From: Candidatus Omnitrophota bacterium
GTDB lineage: Bacteria; Omnitrophota; Gorgyraeia; Duberdicusellales; 4484-171
Direction: 5' to 3'
Assembly: GCA_018826075.1 (NCBI GenBank)
Contig: JAHKAJ010000028.1
Span: forward strand, 1-33,488
Length of the DNA: 33,488 nucleotides
Shown: in pieces, positions 7,108 through 14,686 of the stretch
Layout of the letters: every line of letters begins with the position of its first letter
How positions within the stretch are numbered: position 1 is the first letter of the stretch
The notes under the pieces: model-generated
What the model saw: only the letters and a program-made list of their open reading frames with translations
What the model was told of the DNA's origin: nothing
Database searches by the model: none
Made by a program: the position numbers and the translations under genes

Positions 7108-8029
7108 AAAGTCTGCCTGCGTAGCTACCATTGGTGTTTTTGACGGGATCCACCGGGGCCATCAATATATTCTTCGTAAAACCAAAAAACTTGCCCGAAA
7201 AGCTAAGGCTCGCGCTTTGCTGATTACTTTTGATATTGCCCCCCAGCAGTTTTTGCTTAGGCAAGGGCTGCAGAATAGTTGGCGCCGGACTAAGGCTTTT
7301 TCGGGAGCCCTTTGTGATTTTATCCAAAAGGTCGACCTGGTTAAATTAGAGGGTATCGATTGCCTTTGGTTTTTAAAAACCAGCCGCCGGTTGCTGGAGC
7401 TTAAACCGGCGGCATTTCTAAGTTATGTTTTTCGTTATTTCAAAATCAAAGAGCTCATTGTCGGCGAAGACTTTCGTTTTGGCTACGCCGGCAGAGGAGA
7501 CCCGTTTTATTTAAACCAGGCGGCAACCCATTTTGGGTTTAAACTTTCGGTAATACCTAAGGTTAAACTTAAACGGCAGGTCCTCAGCAGCTCACTTATT
7601 CGTCAGAAAATATTGACGGCAAATTTTAAAGAAGCTAAATTATTTTTGGGAAGAGATTTTTCCTTAAAAGGAAAAGTGGTCAGAGGAAAAGGTATAGGCA
7701 AGTCATTAAGTTTTCCTACTGCGAATATTTCTTCCGGAGATTATCTCCTGCCCCCCAGAGGAGTTTACGCGGCTTACCTGATCTTAGGAAAACGCAAATA
7801 CTTAACTGCGGTCAATATTGGAAAAACTCCGACTTTAAAACTTTCTCGCCAATACACGCTTGAAGCTCATCTGATAAATTTTAATAAAAATATTTTAGGA
7901 AAAACAGTAGAAATTATTTTTTTAGACAAGATCAGAGATGAACGCAAATTCTTCGACCGATCCAGTTTACAGTTTGCTATCGCTAAAGATATCCGGCGAA
8001 TAACCTCAAAATATAGTATTCCCGCTTAA
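7076..8029 (+). CDS. ribF: Riboflavin kinase / FAD synthetase
   Basis: A bifunctional enzyme making FMN then FAD. The N-terminal adenylyltransferase domain has TIGVFDGIHRGHQYIL (HxGH-type nucleotide-binding site) and ELIVGEDFRFGYAGRGD. The C-terminal flavokinase domain has GKVVRGKGIGKSLSFPTANI, then RGVYAAYL and TLEAHLINF. Total length of 317 residues is typical. ATG 7076 is preferred to the TTG one codon upstream. The gene overlaps truB, and after its end about 107 bp of regulatory sequence leads into mraZ, so it probably ends the first operon. Confidence 0.93.
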   Translation: MKVIYKKLPSKKSACVATIGVFDGIHRGHQYILRKTKKLARKAKARALLITFDIAPQQFLLRQGLQNSWRRTKAFSGALCDFIQKVDLVKLEGIDCLWFLKTSRRLLELKPAAFLSYVFRYFKIKELIVGEDFRFGYAGRGDPFYLNQAATHFGFKLSVIPKVKLKRQVLSSSLIRQKILTANFKEAKLFLGRDFSLKGKVVRGKGIGKSLSFPTANISSGDYLLPPRGVYAAYLILGKRKYLTAVNIGKTPTLKLSRQYTLEAHLINFNKNILGKTVEIIFLDKIRDERKFFDRSSLQFAIAKDIRRITSKYSIPA

Positions 8030-8035
8030 ACCTTC

Positions 8036-8049
8036 CACAACTTGTTGTG
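8036..8049 (+). repeat. Short perfect palindrome after ribF
   Basis: CACAAC and GTTGTG arms flank TT, 7 bp after the ribF stop codon. There is no T-run behind it, so a Rho-independent terminator is not supported. It could be a protein-binding site or chance. Confidence 0.35.
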
Positions 8050-8059
8050 CCTTAACAAT

Positions 8060-8087
8060 TTATTTGTCAAAATACCTTGACAAATAA
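8060..8087 (+). promoter_or_regulatory. 11-bp perfect inverted repeat overlapping the mraZ -35
   Basis: TTATTTGTCAA and TTGACAAATAA are exact reverse complements separated by 6 nt (AATACC). The right arm contains the -35 hexamer TTGACA at 8077-8082. The arms are AT-rich and no T-tract follows, so an operator for a dimeric repressor is more likely than a terminator. Confidence 0.55.
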
Positions 8088-8105
8088 GGCTAATTATTTT
8101 ATATT
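8077..8105 (+). promoter_or_regulatory. Sigma70-type promoter of the mraZ / dcw cluster
   Basis: TTGACA (8077-8082), 17-nt spacer, TATATT (8100-8105), predicting a start near 8112. A second candidate -10, TATAAT at 8106-8111, would need a 23-nt spacer. The predicted start coincides with the first GTGG box. Confidence 0.7.
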
Positions 8106-8111
8106 TATAAT

Positions 8112-8135
8112 GTGGCATAAAGTGGAGTAAAGTGG
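8112..8135 (+). promoter_or_regulatory. Three GTGG boxes with 10-bp period: putative MraZ operator
   Basis: GTGG occurs at 8112, 8122 and 8132, exactly one helical turn apart, between the promoter and the mraZ ATG. MraZ proteins are known to bind tandem TGGG/GTGG-type direct repeats with this spacing upstream of their own gene and repress the dcw operon. The middle box also supplies the only ribosome-site-like GGAG, 9 nt before the ATG, so binding could also affect translation of the leader. Confidence 0.75.
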
Positions 8136-8136
8136 A

Positions 8137-8574
8137 ATGTGGTACGGAGAATACATTCATACGCTTGACGAAAAAGACCGGTTTATCCTTCCGGCCAAGT
8201 TCCGTCAGATTTTAAAAACCCTTAAGAAAAAAAAGTTTTATATAACCCGTGGCTTGGACGGTTGTCTTTCCTTGTACGCTGAAGATGCCTGGGAACAGCT
8301 TAAGGAAAAGCTGGGCTCGCTTTCTTTTACTAAACAGCAATCACGGCATTTTAACCGGATTTTTTTCAGCGGAGCCTCAGAAACTATGGCTGATAAACAA
8401 GGAAGGATGACCGTCCCCGATAACCTTAAGGAGTTCGCTCAGATTAAAAGGGAAATAGTAATTATTGGTGTAGTCAATCGCATCGAGGTCTGGGATAAGA
8501 ATCTTTGGACCAGTTTTTATCATCATAACAAAAAACGCTACGAAGAGATGGCTGAAGACCTTTTTGTAGAGTAG
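8137..8574 (+). CDS. mraZ: Transcriptional regulator MraZ
   Basis: A 145-residue DNA-binding protein with two SpoVT/AbrB-like half-repeats. The first shows YGEYIHTLDEKDRFILPAKFR at residues 3-23, and the second shows ETMADKQGRMTVPDNLKEFA at about residues 83-102. Both carry the D-x-x-(G/D)-R-x-x-x-P core of the family, although the first has Asp where Gly is usual. It is the first gene of the dcw cluster, as in most bacteria. The GTGG boxes immediately upstream fit autorepression. A short 56-codon gene follows before rsmH. Confidence 0.95.
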   Translation: MWYGEYIHTLDEKDRFILPAKFRQILKTLKKKKFYITRGLDGCLSLYAEDAWEQLKEKLGSLSFTKQQSRHFNRIFFSGASETMADKQGRMTVPDNLKEFAQIKREIVIIGVVNRIEVWDKNLWTSFYHHNKKRYEEMAEDLFVE

Positions 8575-8605
8575 AGATCCAGATCTTTAAAATAAGGAGG
8601 TGACA

Positions 8606-8776
8606 ATGACGACAGTAGTAGAGAAAGCCAAAAAGAGTTCACTTAAACCCAGCCCGAAAGAACAAACTCTTCCGGTAGGAGTATCAATGCTGACTTTGTC
8701 CGGATTCCGGATTTGCCAGATGTCGAATACCCAATTGGCCCAAGCAGCTTTACTCAGGCGTAAATTTTCGCGTTAA
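8606..8776 (+). CDS. Unknown 56-residue protein between mraZ and rsmH
   Basis: The ATG at 8606 is preceded by one of the strongest ribosome sites in the window (AAGGAGGTG, 8594-8602). The frame runs 56 codons to a TAA at 8774. The N-terminal half is Lys/Ser/Pro-rich and probably disordered (MTTVVEKAKKSSLKPSPKEQ); a more hydrophobic middle (VGVSMLTLSGFRIC) is followed by QLAQAALLRRKFSR. There is no signal peptide or full TM helix. It is not a family I recognise. Its place between mraZ and rsmH, on the same strand with 31 and 23 bp gaps, makes co-expression with the dcw cluster likely. Confidence 0.6.
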   Translation: MTTVVEKAKKSSLKPSPKEQTLPVGVSMLTLSGFRICQMSNTQLAQAALLRRKFSR

Positions 8777-8799
8777 AAAAAGCCTATAAAATATTAACT

Positions 8800-9717
8800 A
8801 TGCCTAACTGTACTTTAGAAACAATGACTAAAACTTATCACTATCCGGTTATGTATCGAGAGATAATCAAGCTTCTTGAGCCGGCAAAGAGAAAGGTGGT
8901 GGTTGACTGCACTTTGGGGATGGGCGGCCACGCTGGTAAGTGCTTAGAGCTCATGGGCCAGGATAGCCATTTAATCGGCATTGACCGCGACCAGGAGTCT
9001 TTGGAAAGAGCCAGAAACAATTTAAAAGATTTTAACGGCCGTTTCACGCTGGTCAAGGGAGATTTCGCCCAGGTCAGCAGGATTTTAGACCAACTGGGTT
9101 TAAAGCAAGTCGATGTTTTTTTATTTGATTTGGGTATTTCTACCTATCAGTTGAATGACCCCCAGAGGGGTTTTAGTTTTTTAAAAGAAGGCCCTTTGGA
9201 TATGCGTATGGACCAGGATGCTTTCGTTTCAGCATATGATTTGGTAAACAATCTCAGCGAGGAAGAGTTAACCGTTATTTTTAGAAAATTCGGCGAAGAG
9301 CGCTATGCCCGCAAGATAGCCCAGCGTTTAGTCGCAGCCCGTAGAAACGAACCGATAGTTACCACTACCCAGCTGACCCGGGTCATTATCAGCGCGCTTT
9401 CAGTAAAATTCCAGCATGGCCGGATTCATCCGGCAACCCGGGTGTTCCAATCTTTGCGGATAGCAGTTAACCGGGAACTGGAATCTTTGAGAGAGGGGAT
9501 TAAAACGGCCGTCGGATACCTTAGCCCGGGCGGCCGGATCGGGGTTATCAGTTTTCATTCTCTGGAAGACAGGATAGTCAAACATACTTTTCGCGATTAC
9601 CGGTCACAAGGGGTGTTGGCTTTGATCACTAAAAAACCGCTCGTGCCTGGAGATTCCGAAAAGGAAGAAAACATGGCTTCCCGTTCAGCTAAATTACGGG
9701 TAGCCGAGAAAATTTAA
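8800..9717 (+). CDS. rsmH: 16S rRNA m4C1402 methyltransferase RsmH (MraW)
   Basis: SAM-dependent N4-methylation of C1402 in 16S rRNA. The SAM-binding motif is VDCTLGMGGHAGKCLE, followed by GIDRDQESLE. Other family blocks are LFDLGISTYQLNDPQRGFSF, LDMRMD, RVFQSLRIAVNRELESL and VISFHSLEDRIVK, in the expected order. Length of 305 residues is normal. The Met at 8824 (MTKTYHYPVM) is an equally good start, since most family members begin about seven residues before this block; neither start has a clear ribosome site. Confidence 0.95.
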   Translation: MPNCTLETMTKTYHYPVMYREIIKLLEPAKRKVVVDCTLGMGGHAGKCLELMGQDSHLIGIDRDQESLERARNNLKDFNGRFTLVKGDFAQVSRILDQLGLKQVDVFLFDLGISTYQLNDPQRGFSFLKEGPLDMRMDQDAFVSAYDLVNNLSEEELTVIFRKFGEERYARKIAQRLVAARRNEPIVTTTQLTRVIISALSVKFQHGRIHPATRVFQSLRIAVNRELESLREGIKTAVGYLSPGGRIGVISFHSLEDRIVKHTFRDYRSQGVLALITKKPLVPGDSEKEENMASRSAKLRVAEKI

Positions 9718-9722
9718 AAACT

Positions 9723-10085
9723 ATGAAAAAAATACTACTGTTAACGATACCCCTTTTTATTTTTATCGCCAGCCTGATCTACCTTCACCAGAAAGTCCAG
9801 ATTTACGTTCAAGCCTACCGTCTAAATTCGAATCATGAACGCTACAATGAACTTGTTGATAAGCGGGACTACTTGATGTATAATTTTGCCAAGGAAGTTT
9901 CGCTGTCCAAGGTCAACCAATGGGCTGAAAACGAATTTTTTGCACCGGTGGGCAAGGAAAGAGTCATTGCTTTAGGTTTTTCCCCTAGAAATAAGGCCCA
10001 GAGTAGCTGGATAGCTAAAAGCTTGAGTCGTTTTCTGAAAACCTCAGCACCTACTTTAACGGTTTTAGCAGAGGATAGTAGGTAA
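9723..10085 (+). CDS. ftsL: FtsL-like bitopic division protein
   Basis: A 120-residue protein with a single N-terminal TM helix (about residues 4-22), then a polar segment with heptad-like pattern (QIYVQAYRLNSNHERYNELVDKR) and a C-terminal tail. FtsL proteins are poorly conserved, so the call rests on size, topology and position between rsmH and ftsI, 5 bp after rsmH. It would act in the periplasm with FtsB/FtsQ to activate FtsWI. The part after the coil (residues 60-120) is longer than a minimal FtsL and unrecognised. Confidence 0.65.
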   Translation: MKKILLLTIPLFIFIASLIYLHQKVQIYVQAYRLNSNHERYNELVDKRDYLMYNFAKEVSLSKVNQWAENEFFAPVGKERVIALGFSPRNKAQSSWIAKSLSRFLKTSAPTLTVLAEDSR

Positions 10086-10117
10086 ATTCCGTAAATTTCT
10101 TAAGCCTTACAAAAACA

Positions 10118-11794
10118 GTGGCAAGAGTTATTCCTAAAAAGCGCAGTGTTGTTGTCTATTCTTTTTTTGTTTTATGCTTTCTTGTTATTACCGCACGGAT
10201 TGTTAATTTACAGGTATTCAGAAGCAGTTTTTACCGCAAGCTTGCTCAAGGCCAGCATTACCGGTTGCTTAAAATTCAAGGCCGCCGGGGGACTATTTTT
10301 GACCGCAAGGATAGAACTCTGGCTGCCGGGCTATACTGCTATTCAGTATTCGCCGACCCCTCGTTGATCAGCGACTTAGAGGCTAGCGCTAAGATAATTT
10401 CTCAATATACCGGTTTATCCCAGGAAACCCTTTTGTCTCGTTTGAAGAAAGGAAAGAGGTTTATCTGGATCAAGCGTAAGATCTCCCTCCGGGAACGCCA
10501 AGAGTTGGCGGCGCTCAATTTAGAAGGGATTGGTTTTATCCGGGAGCAAAAAAGATTCTACCCTCATAATACTGTCGGTGCAGCCTTGCTGGGCCTGGTT
10601 GATATTGACAACAAAGGGCTGGAAGGCTTGGAGTTTTTTTACCACCAATATTTGAGTGGTAAAGACGGCAAGGTAAAAATTTTACAGGATTCTTCTTTGC
10701 GCAAGATTATTTTTTCTTCCGGGTCAGCAATTCCTCAAGCTGGGGCCGACCTGGTTTTAACTGTTGATGCCCAAATACAGTACTGGGTAGAGGAGATTTT
10801 AGAAAAAACCGTTAAAAAGTTCAGGGCTCAAGATGCCAGCGCTGTGATCATGGATGCTTCTAACGGGGAGATCCTGGCTTTAGCTAATTACCCTTCGTTT
10901 AACGCTAACGCTTTAAATCAGGAAGATCTGAAATATTTAAAGAACCGGGTAGTGGTGGATATGTTTGAACCAGGTTCGGTGTTTAAAGTAGTCACTCTTT
11001 TGGCGGCACTTAATGAAAAGATTTTTTCTCCCGATGAGATTATTTTTTGCGAAAATGGCGAGTTTAAGATTCCCGGCAGCATTCTTCATGATTGGCATGC
11101 TTACGGTAAGTTGACTTTTGAAGAAGTGTTTATGAAATCAAGTAATATCGGCGTGGCCAAGATCGCCTCTAGCTTAGGGGCTCAAACTCTTTACCAGTAC
11201 ATCCAGCGGTTGGAATTCGGTAGGCCTACGGGCATAGATTTTCCCGGTGAAGTCAGCGGCTGGGTTAAGAATCAAGATCAATGGTCAAAGACTTCGGGGT
11301 TCATCATCCCAATCGGCCAGGAGATCGGCGTTAACTTGCTGCAACTGGCGCGTACTTTTGCAGTTGTAGCTAACGGCGGGTATTTAGTCAAGCCGCATCT
11401 GGTTAAAAAGATCTGCTCCTATGGTTACTGTAAAGATAGTGACTATTCAAAAAAACAGGTATTTTCTCCGGAAGTTACCGAAGAAGCTAAGCGCATCTTG
11501 ATAAAAGTTGTCCAGGAAGGTACCGGCAAATCAGCAGGAGTTAGCGGCCGCCTTATCGGAGGAAAAACCGGTACAGCCCAGAAGTATGATCCAGACATAG
11601 GAAGATATTCCCCCAACGACTACCGGGCTACCTTTGTCGGTTTCATAGCCGATTTAGATCACCCTTTGGTTATCGCGGTTAGCGTAGATGAACCCCGGGC
11701 CTCGCATTTTGGAGGAGTAGTGGCTGCTCCGGCCTTTAAAGAAATTTCCGAAAAAACAATCGCTTATCTTGAGGGTCAAAACGGGATAGAATGA
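10118..11794 (+). CDS. ftsI: Division-specific peptidoglycan transpeptidase (FtsI / PBP3 type)
   Basis: A class B penicillin-binding protein that cross-links septal peptidoglycan. It has a short cytoplasmic N-terminus, a TM helix at about residues 10-30, a pedestal domain with GRRGTIFDRKDRTLA, and a transpeptidase domain with Ser287-x-x-Lys290 (PGSVFK), SSN (341-343) and KTG (483-485). No PASTA domain follows the catalytic domain. The start is GTG at 10118, the only one placed well before the membrane helix. The stop overlaps murE by 4 nt (ATGA), indicating coupling. It pairs functionally with FtsW further down. Confidence 0.95.
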   Translation: MARVIPKKRSVVVYSFFVLCFLVITARIVNLQVFRSSFYRKLAQGQHYRLLKIQGRRGTIFDRKDRTLAAGLYCYSVFADPSLISDLEASAKIISQYTGLSQETLLSRLKKGKRFIWIKRKISLRERQELAALNLEGIGFIREQKRFYPHNTVGAALLGLVDIDNKGLEGLEFFYHQYLSGKDGKVKILQDSSLRKIIFSSGSAIPQAGADLVLTVDAQIQYWVEEILEKTVKKFRAQDASAVIMDASNGEILALANYPSFNANALNQEDLKYLKNRVVVDMFEPGSVFKVVTLLAALNEKIFSPDEIIFCENGEFKIPGSILHDWHAYGKLTFEEVFMKSSNIGVAKIASSLGAQTLYQYIQRLEFGRPTGIDFPGEVSGWVKNQDQWSKTSGFIIPIGQEIGVNLLQLARTFAVVANGGYLVKPHLVKKICSYGYCKDSDYSKKQVFSPEVTEEAKRILIKVVQEGTGKSAGVSGRLIGGKTGTAQKYDPDIGRYSPNDYRATFVGFIADLDHPLVIAVSVDEPRASHFGGVVAAPAFKEISEKTIAYLEGQNGIE

Positions 11795-13257
11795 AGATAA
11801 GAAATATTTTTCCAGCTTCAGGATTAAATTTGGCCGAAAACTTAACTATCTCCGGGATCAGCGACGATTCGCGTAAAATTCTGAAAAATGAACTTTTTTT
11901 CATTATTCCCAGAAAAAACTTTGATATCTTTTCGGTTTTGCCTAAGATTGAACCTAAAGTTGCGGTTTTTGTAGCTGAAAGTTCAGCCAGCAGCAAGTTA
12001 AAAAAAATAATCAAAACTAAACCGGTGGTCTACGTAAAAAATATTCAGAAAGAGTTTGTTCGGGCCGTAGACCTGTTTTATGAATTTAAAAATAATGACC
12101 TTAAGGTGATTGGGGTTACCGGTACTAATGGCAAGACTACCACCAGCACCCTCATCTATTATCTTTTAAATAAACTAGGGGCTAAAACTTCTTTGGTCAG
12201 CACGGTCGATTATCATATCGGCCAGAAGATCTATCCGGCTGATAATACCACTCCCGGATTTCTGGCTCTGCGAAAGTTACTTAAAGAGGCTAAAGATTCG
12301 GGAAGCCGCTTTTTGGTTACTGAAGTTTCCTCGCACGCTATCGAGCAAGAAAGAATAAAAGGCATTGATTTCTATCGTTGCTTGTTTACCAATCTTGGCC
12401 GCGACCATCTGGATTATCATAAAACCCTAAAGAACTACTTCAAGGCAAAAGAAAAGTTATTTTGGGATAACCGCAAAAGCCCTTCAGTGATCAACGTTGA
12501 TGATCCTTACGGGATGAGGCTGCTGCGCCGCTTAAACCAGGCTTTGGCTTATGGGACTAAAGAGATCAGCGATTTTAAGATTACCAATATTTCCCTAAAT
12601 CCATTCGGTTCGAGTTTTGACCTGGAATACAATAAACGCCTCTACACTCTAAAAACAAGGCTTTGCGGCCGGCATAATGTTTTTAATACAGCGGCAGCCT
12701 TCGCTCTTATAGTTTCTTTGGGTTTTGAGCCGCAGGAGGTGGCAGAACAGGTCGAATCTTTTAACAGCGTTGAGGGAAGGCTGGAGCGTGTCGGAGACAA
12801 TATCTTTGTTGATTATGCCCACACCCCGGATGCCTTGGAAACTGTTCTTTTAGCTCTGCGGGATATGGGTTATCATCAGATTATCTGTGTTTTTGGCTGT
12901 GGCGGTGACCGGGATAAAGGTAAACGCAAAATGATGGGCCAGATAGCCGGGCAATTAGCTGATAGCAATATTGTTACTTCCGATAACCCGCGCAGCGAAG
13001 AACCTAAAGAGATCTGCTCACAGATCGAGAAGGGTTTCAAGACTAAAAATTACAAAGTTATTATTGACCGCAAGAAAGCAATCGAAGAGGCGGTCAGGCT
13101 GCTTATCGAAAATAAAGTAATTTCCGGAGCTAAACAAGAAAAAAACTGCCTTTTGGTGGCCGGTAAAGGCCATGAGGATTATCAGATCATCGGCCCGAGA
13201 AGGGTTGCTTTTAAAGACAGCGAAGTAATCAGGAAAATTTTAAGAACCGCTAACTAA
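11791..13257 (+). CDS. murE: UDP-MurNAc-L-Ala-D-Glu:meso-DAP ligase
   Basis: Adds the third stem-peptide residue to the peptidoglycan precursor in the cytoplasm. The ATP loop VTGTNGKTTT lies at residues 109-118, the probable carbamylated Lys is in YFKAKEK (about 220), and the C-terminal domain has DYAHTPDALE. The acceptor-recognition motif DNPR (398-401) is the one associated with meso-diaminopimelate rather than lysine. Length of 488 residues is typical. It overlaps ftsI by 4 nt and is 10 bp from murF. Confidence 0.95.
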   Translation: MKIRNIFPASGLNLAENLTISGISDDSRKILKNELFFIIPRKNFDIFSVLPKIEPKVAVFVAESSASSKLKKIIKTKPVVYVKNIQKEFVRAVDLFYEFKNNDLKVIGVTGTNGKTTTSTLIYYLLNKLGAKTSLVSTVDYHIGQKIYPADNTTPGFLALRKLLKEAKDSGSRFLVTEVSSHAIEQERIKGIDFYRCLFTNLGRDHLDYHKTLKNYFKAKEKLFWDNRKSPSVINVDDPYGMRLLRRLNQALAYGTKEISDFKITNISLNPFGSSFDLEYNKRLYTLKTRLCGRHNVFNTAAAFALIVSLGFEPQEVAEQVESFNSVEGRLERVGDNIFVDYAHTPDALETVLLALRDMGYHQIICVFGCGGDRDKGKRKMMGQIAGQLADSNIVTSDNPRSEEPKEICSQIEKGFKTKNYKVIIDRKKAIEEAVRLLIENKVISGAKQEKNCLLVAGKGHEDYQIIGPRRVAFKDSEVIRKILRTAN

Positions 13258-13267
13258 AGAAAAAAGA

Positions 13268-14638
13268 GTGTTGATCAAGGATTTTAAGACTTTGAAAAGG
13301 ATGATTAAGCCTAAAGGGGTTTATCGGCCTGAAAAATTTAAGCCGTTAGAGGGTTTTTCTATTGATTCGCGGACTATTAAAAAGGGGCAAGGATTCGTTG
13401 CCGTCAAAGGCAAACTTTTTGACGGCCATGATTTTATTCCAGAAGCCCAAAGCCGGGGTGCAGCCTGTATTATTTGCCAAAGATCTGTAGGGGCGGGTTT
13501 TAAACCCGCCCTAAAAGTGCCATTTTTAGTGGTAGAGGATAGTTATCAGGCGCTGATTTCCATTGCCAGTTATATCAGAGAAAAAAAGAAGCCTTTTGTC
13601 TATGCCATAACCGGGTCTTTAGGCAAGACCACCACCAAAGAAATGCTTTATTTTCTTCTTGAAGGCCACTGCCGGGTTTTAAAGAATAAAAAAACCGAAA
13701 ATAACCTCCTAGGGGTAGTTAAGACTATTTTTTCTTTAAACCACCAGGAGGTGGTGATCGCGGAACTGGGTACAAACCAGCCGGGTGAAATAGGTGTTTT
13801 ATCCGGCATTCTTAAGCCGGACGTGGGAGTGATCACTTTTGTAAAACCGGTTCATCTAGAAGGTCTAAGCAGCTTAGAGGGTATTTTTCGAGAAAAAATT
13901 TCCCTGGGTTTGAGTAATCCGGCCATGAAACTGGTGCTCAACCGAGATGATGCTTATCTGCGAAGGGTTAAGGATAAAAAAAATGTTTATTGGTTTGGTA
14001 CTAAAAGCAATAATCATCTTTTTGCCCGCCGGATAGCTAAAGACAGCCAGAATTGTTGGTTTCGTATTCAGAATGCCTATGAGTTGGCCATCCCTAATCA
14101 TTTAGAAGGTTTTATTACCAATGTTTTGGCAGCGGTTTTGTCCGGCCATCTTTACGGCATACCTATCGAAAAGTTAGTCTCAAAGATCAAAGGGTTTAAA
14201 AAATATCCCTTAATGCGCATGCAAATTCAAAAAACCGCCAGGTTTTCTATTCTGAATGATGCTTATAATGCTAACCCTTATTCAGTAAAACAGGCTTTAA
14301 ACAGCCTGAAAAATCACCCTTTAAAGAAGATCGCGGTTATCGGCGACATGCTGGAACTGGGAAAAAAAACCGCTTATTATCATCGCTGTCTGGCTCCTTA
14401 CCTGGTTAAAAATAAATTTGATTATTGTCTTACCCTTGGTGATTATACCCGGCAGCTTAACCGGCGCCTGTCTCAAATAGGCTATAAGCGGGCTTATCAT
14501 TTTTCTTCCCACCGAGATTTAGCTCGGTTCATCAATCAGAAGATCGTCCCGTTAAAAAACCAGGCTAAGCAGTATTTGATATTTCTGAAAGGTTCGCGTA
14601 AAATGGAATTGGAGAAGATAATTCCCTATTTGAAATAA
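13268..14638 (+). CDS. murF: UDP-MurNAc-tripeptide:D-Ala-D-Ala ligase
   Basis: Adds D-Ala-D-Ala to complete the UDP-MurNAc-pentapeptide. The ATP loop is ITGSLGKTTTKE (about 114-125), with the usual Asn of TGTNGKT replaced by Leu, as is common in MurF. The central domain includes ELGTNQPGEI and the C-terminal domain FSILNDAYNANPYS with VIGDMLELG. The start is a GTG at 13268, with AAAGAG lying very close before it. Residues 74-83 (VGAGFKPALK) are encoded by a palindromic repeat inserted in frame; they fall in the N-terminal domain, between two strands where a surface loop is expected. The gene is otherwise intact. Confidence 0.94.
   Translation: MLIKDFKTLKRMIKPKGVYRPEKFKPLEGFSIDSRTIKKGQGFVAVKGKLFDGHDFIPEAQSRGAACIICQRSVGAGFKPALKVPFLVVEDSYQALISIASYIREKKKPFVYAITGSLGKTTTKEMLYFLLEGHCRVLKNKKTENNLLGVVKTIFSLNHQEVVIAELGTNQPGEIGVLSGILKPDVGVITFVKPVHLEGLSSLEGIFREKISLGLSNPAMKLVLNRDDAYLRRVKDKKNVYWFGTKSNNHLFARRIAKDSQNCWFRIQNAYELAIPNHLEGFITNVLAAVLSGHLYGIPIEKLVSKIKGFKKYPLMRMQIQKTARFSILNDAYNANPYSVKQALNSLKNHPLKKIAVIGDMLELGKKTAYYHRCLAPYLVKNKFDYCLTLGDYTRQLNRRLSQIGYKRAYHFSSHRDLARFINQKIVPLKNQAKQYLIFLKGSRKMELEKIIPYLK
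13487..13516 (+). repeat. GC-rich palindromic element inserted in frame in murF
   Basis: Perfect 10-bp arms GGGCGGGTTT (13491-13500) and AAACCCGCCC (13502-13511) flank a single T. The left flank GTAG and right flank TAA suggest a slightly decayed longer palindrome. It reads through as VGAGFKPAL within MurF. Palindromes of this sort occur as dispersed small repeats in many uncultured bacterial genomes; that statement comes from general familiarity and was not checked here. Confidence 0.7.
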
Positions 14639-14643
14639 CAGCA

Positions 14644-14664
14644 GGGGCGACCCGGCGGGTCGGC
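14644..14664 (+). repeat. GC-rich palindrome in the murF-mraY gap
   Basis: CGACCC (14648-14653) and GGGTCG (14657-14662) form a 6-bp stem with a 3-nt GGC loop, preceded by GGGG. This resembles the murF element in GC content and structure but differs in sequence. There is no T-run, so it is probably not a terminator. The mraY ribosome site (AAGGGAG, 14672-14678) follows directly. Confidence 0.5.
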
Positions 14665-14686
14665 TCTAGATAAGGGAGACGCAAAA

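Noticed and set aside
8036..8087. The palindromes after ribF as Rho-independent terminators
   Set aside because: Neither is followed by a T-run, and the second contains the -35 of the mraZ promoter.
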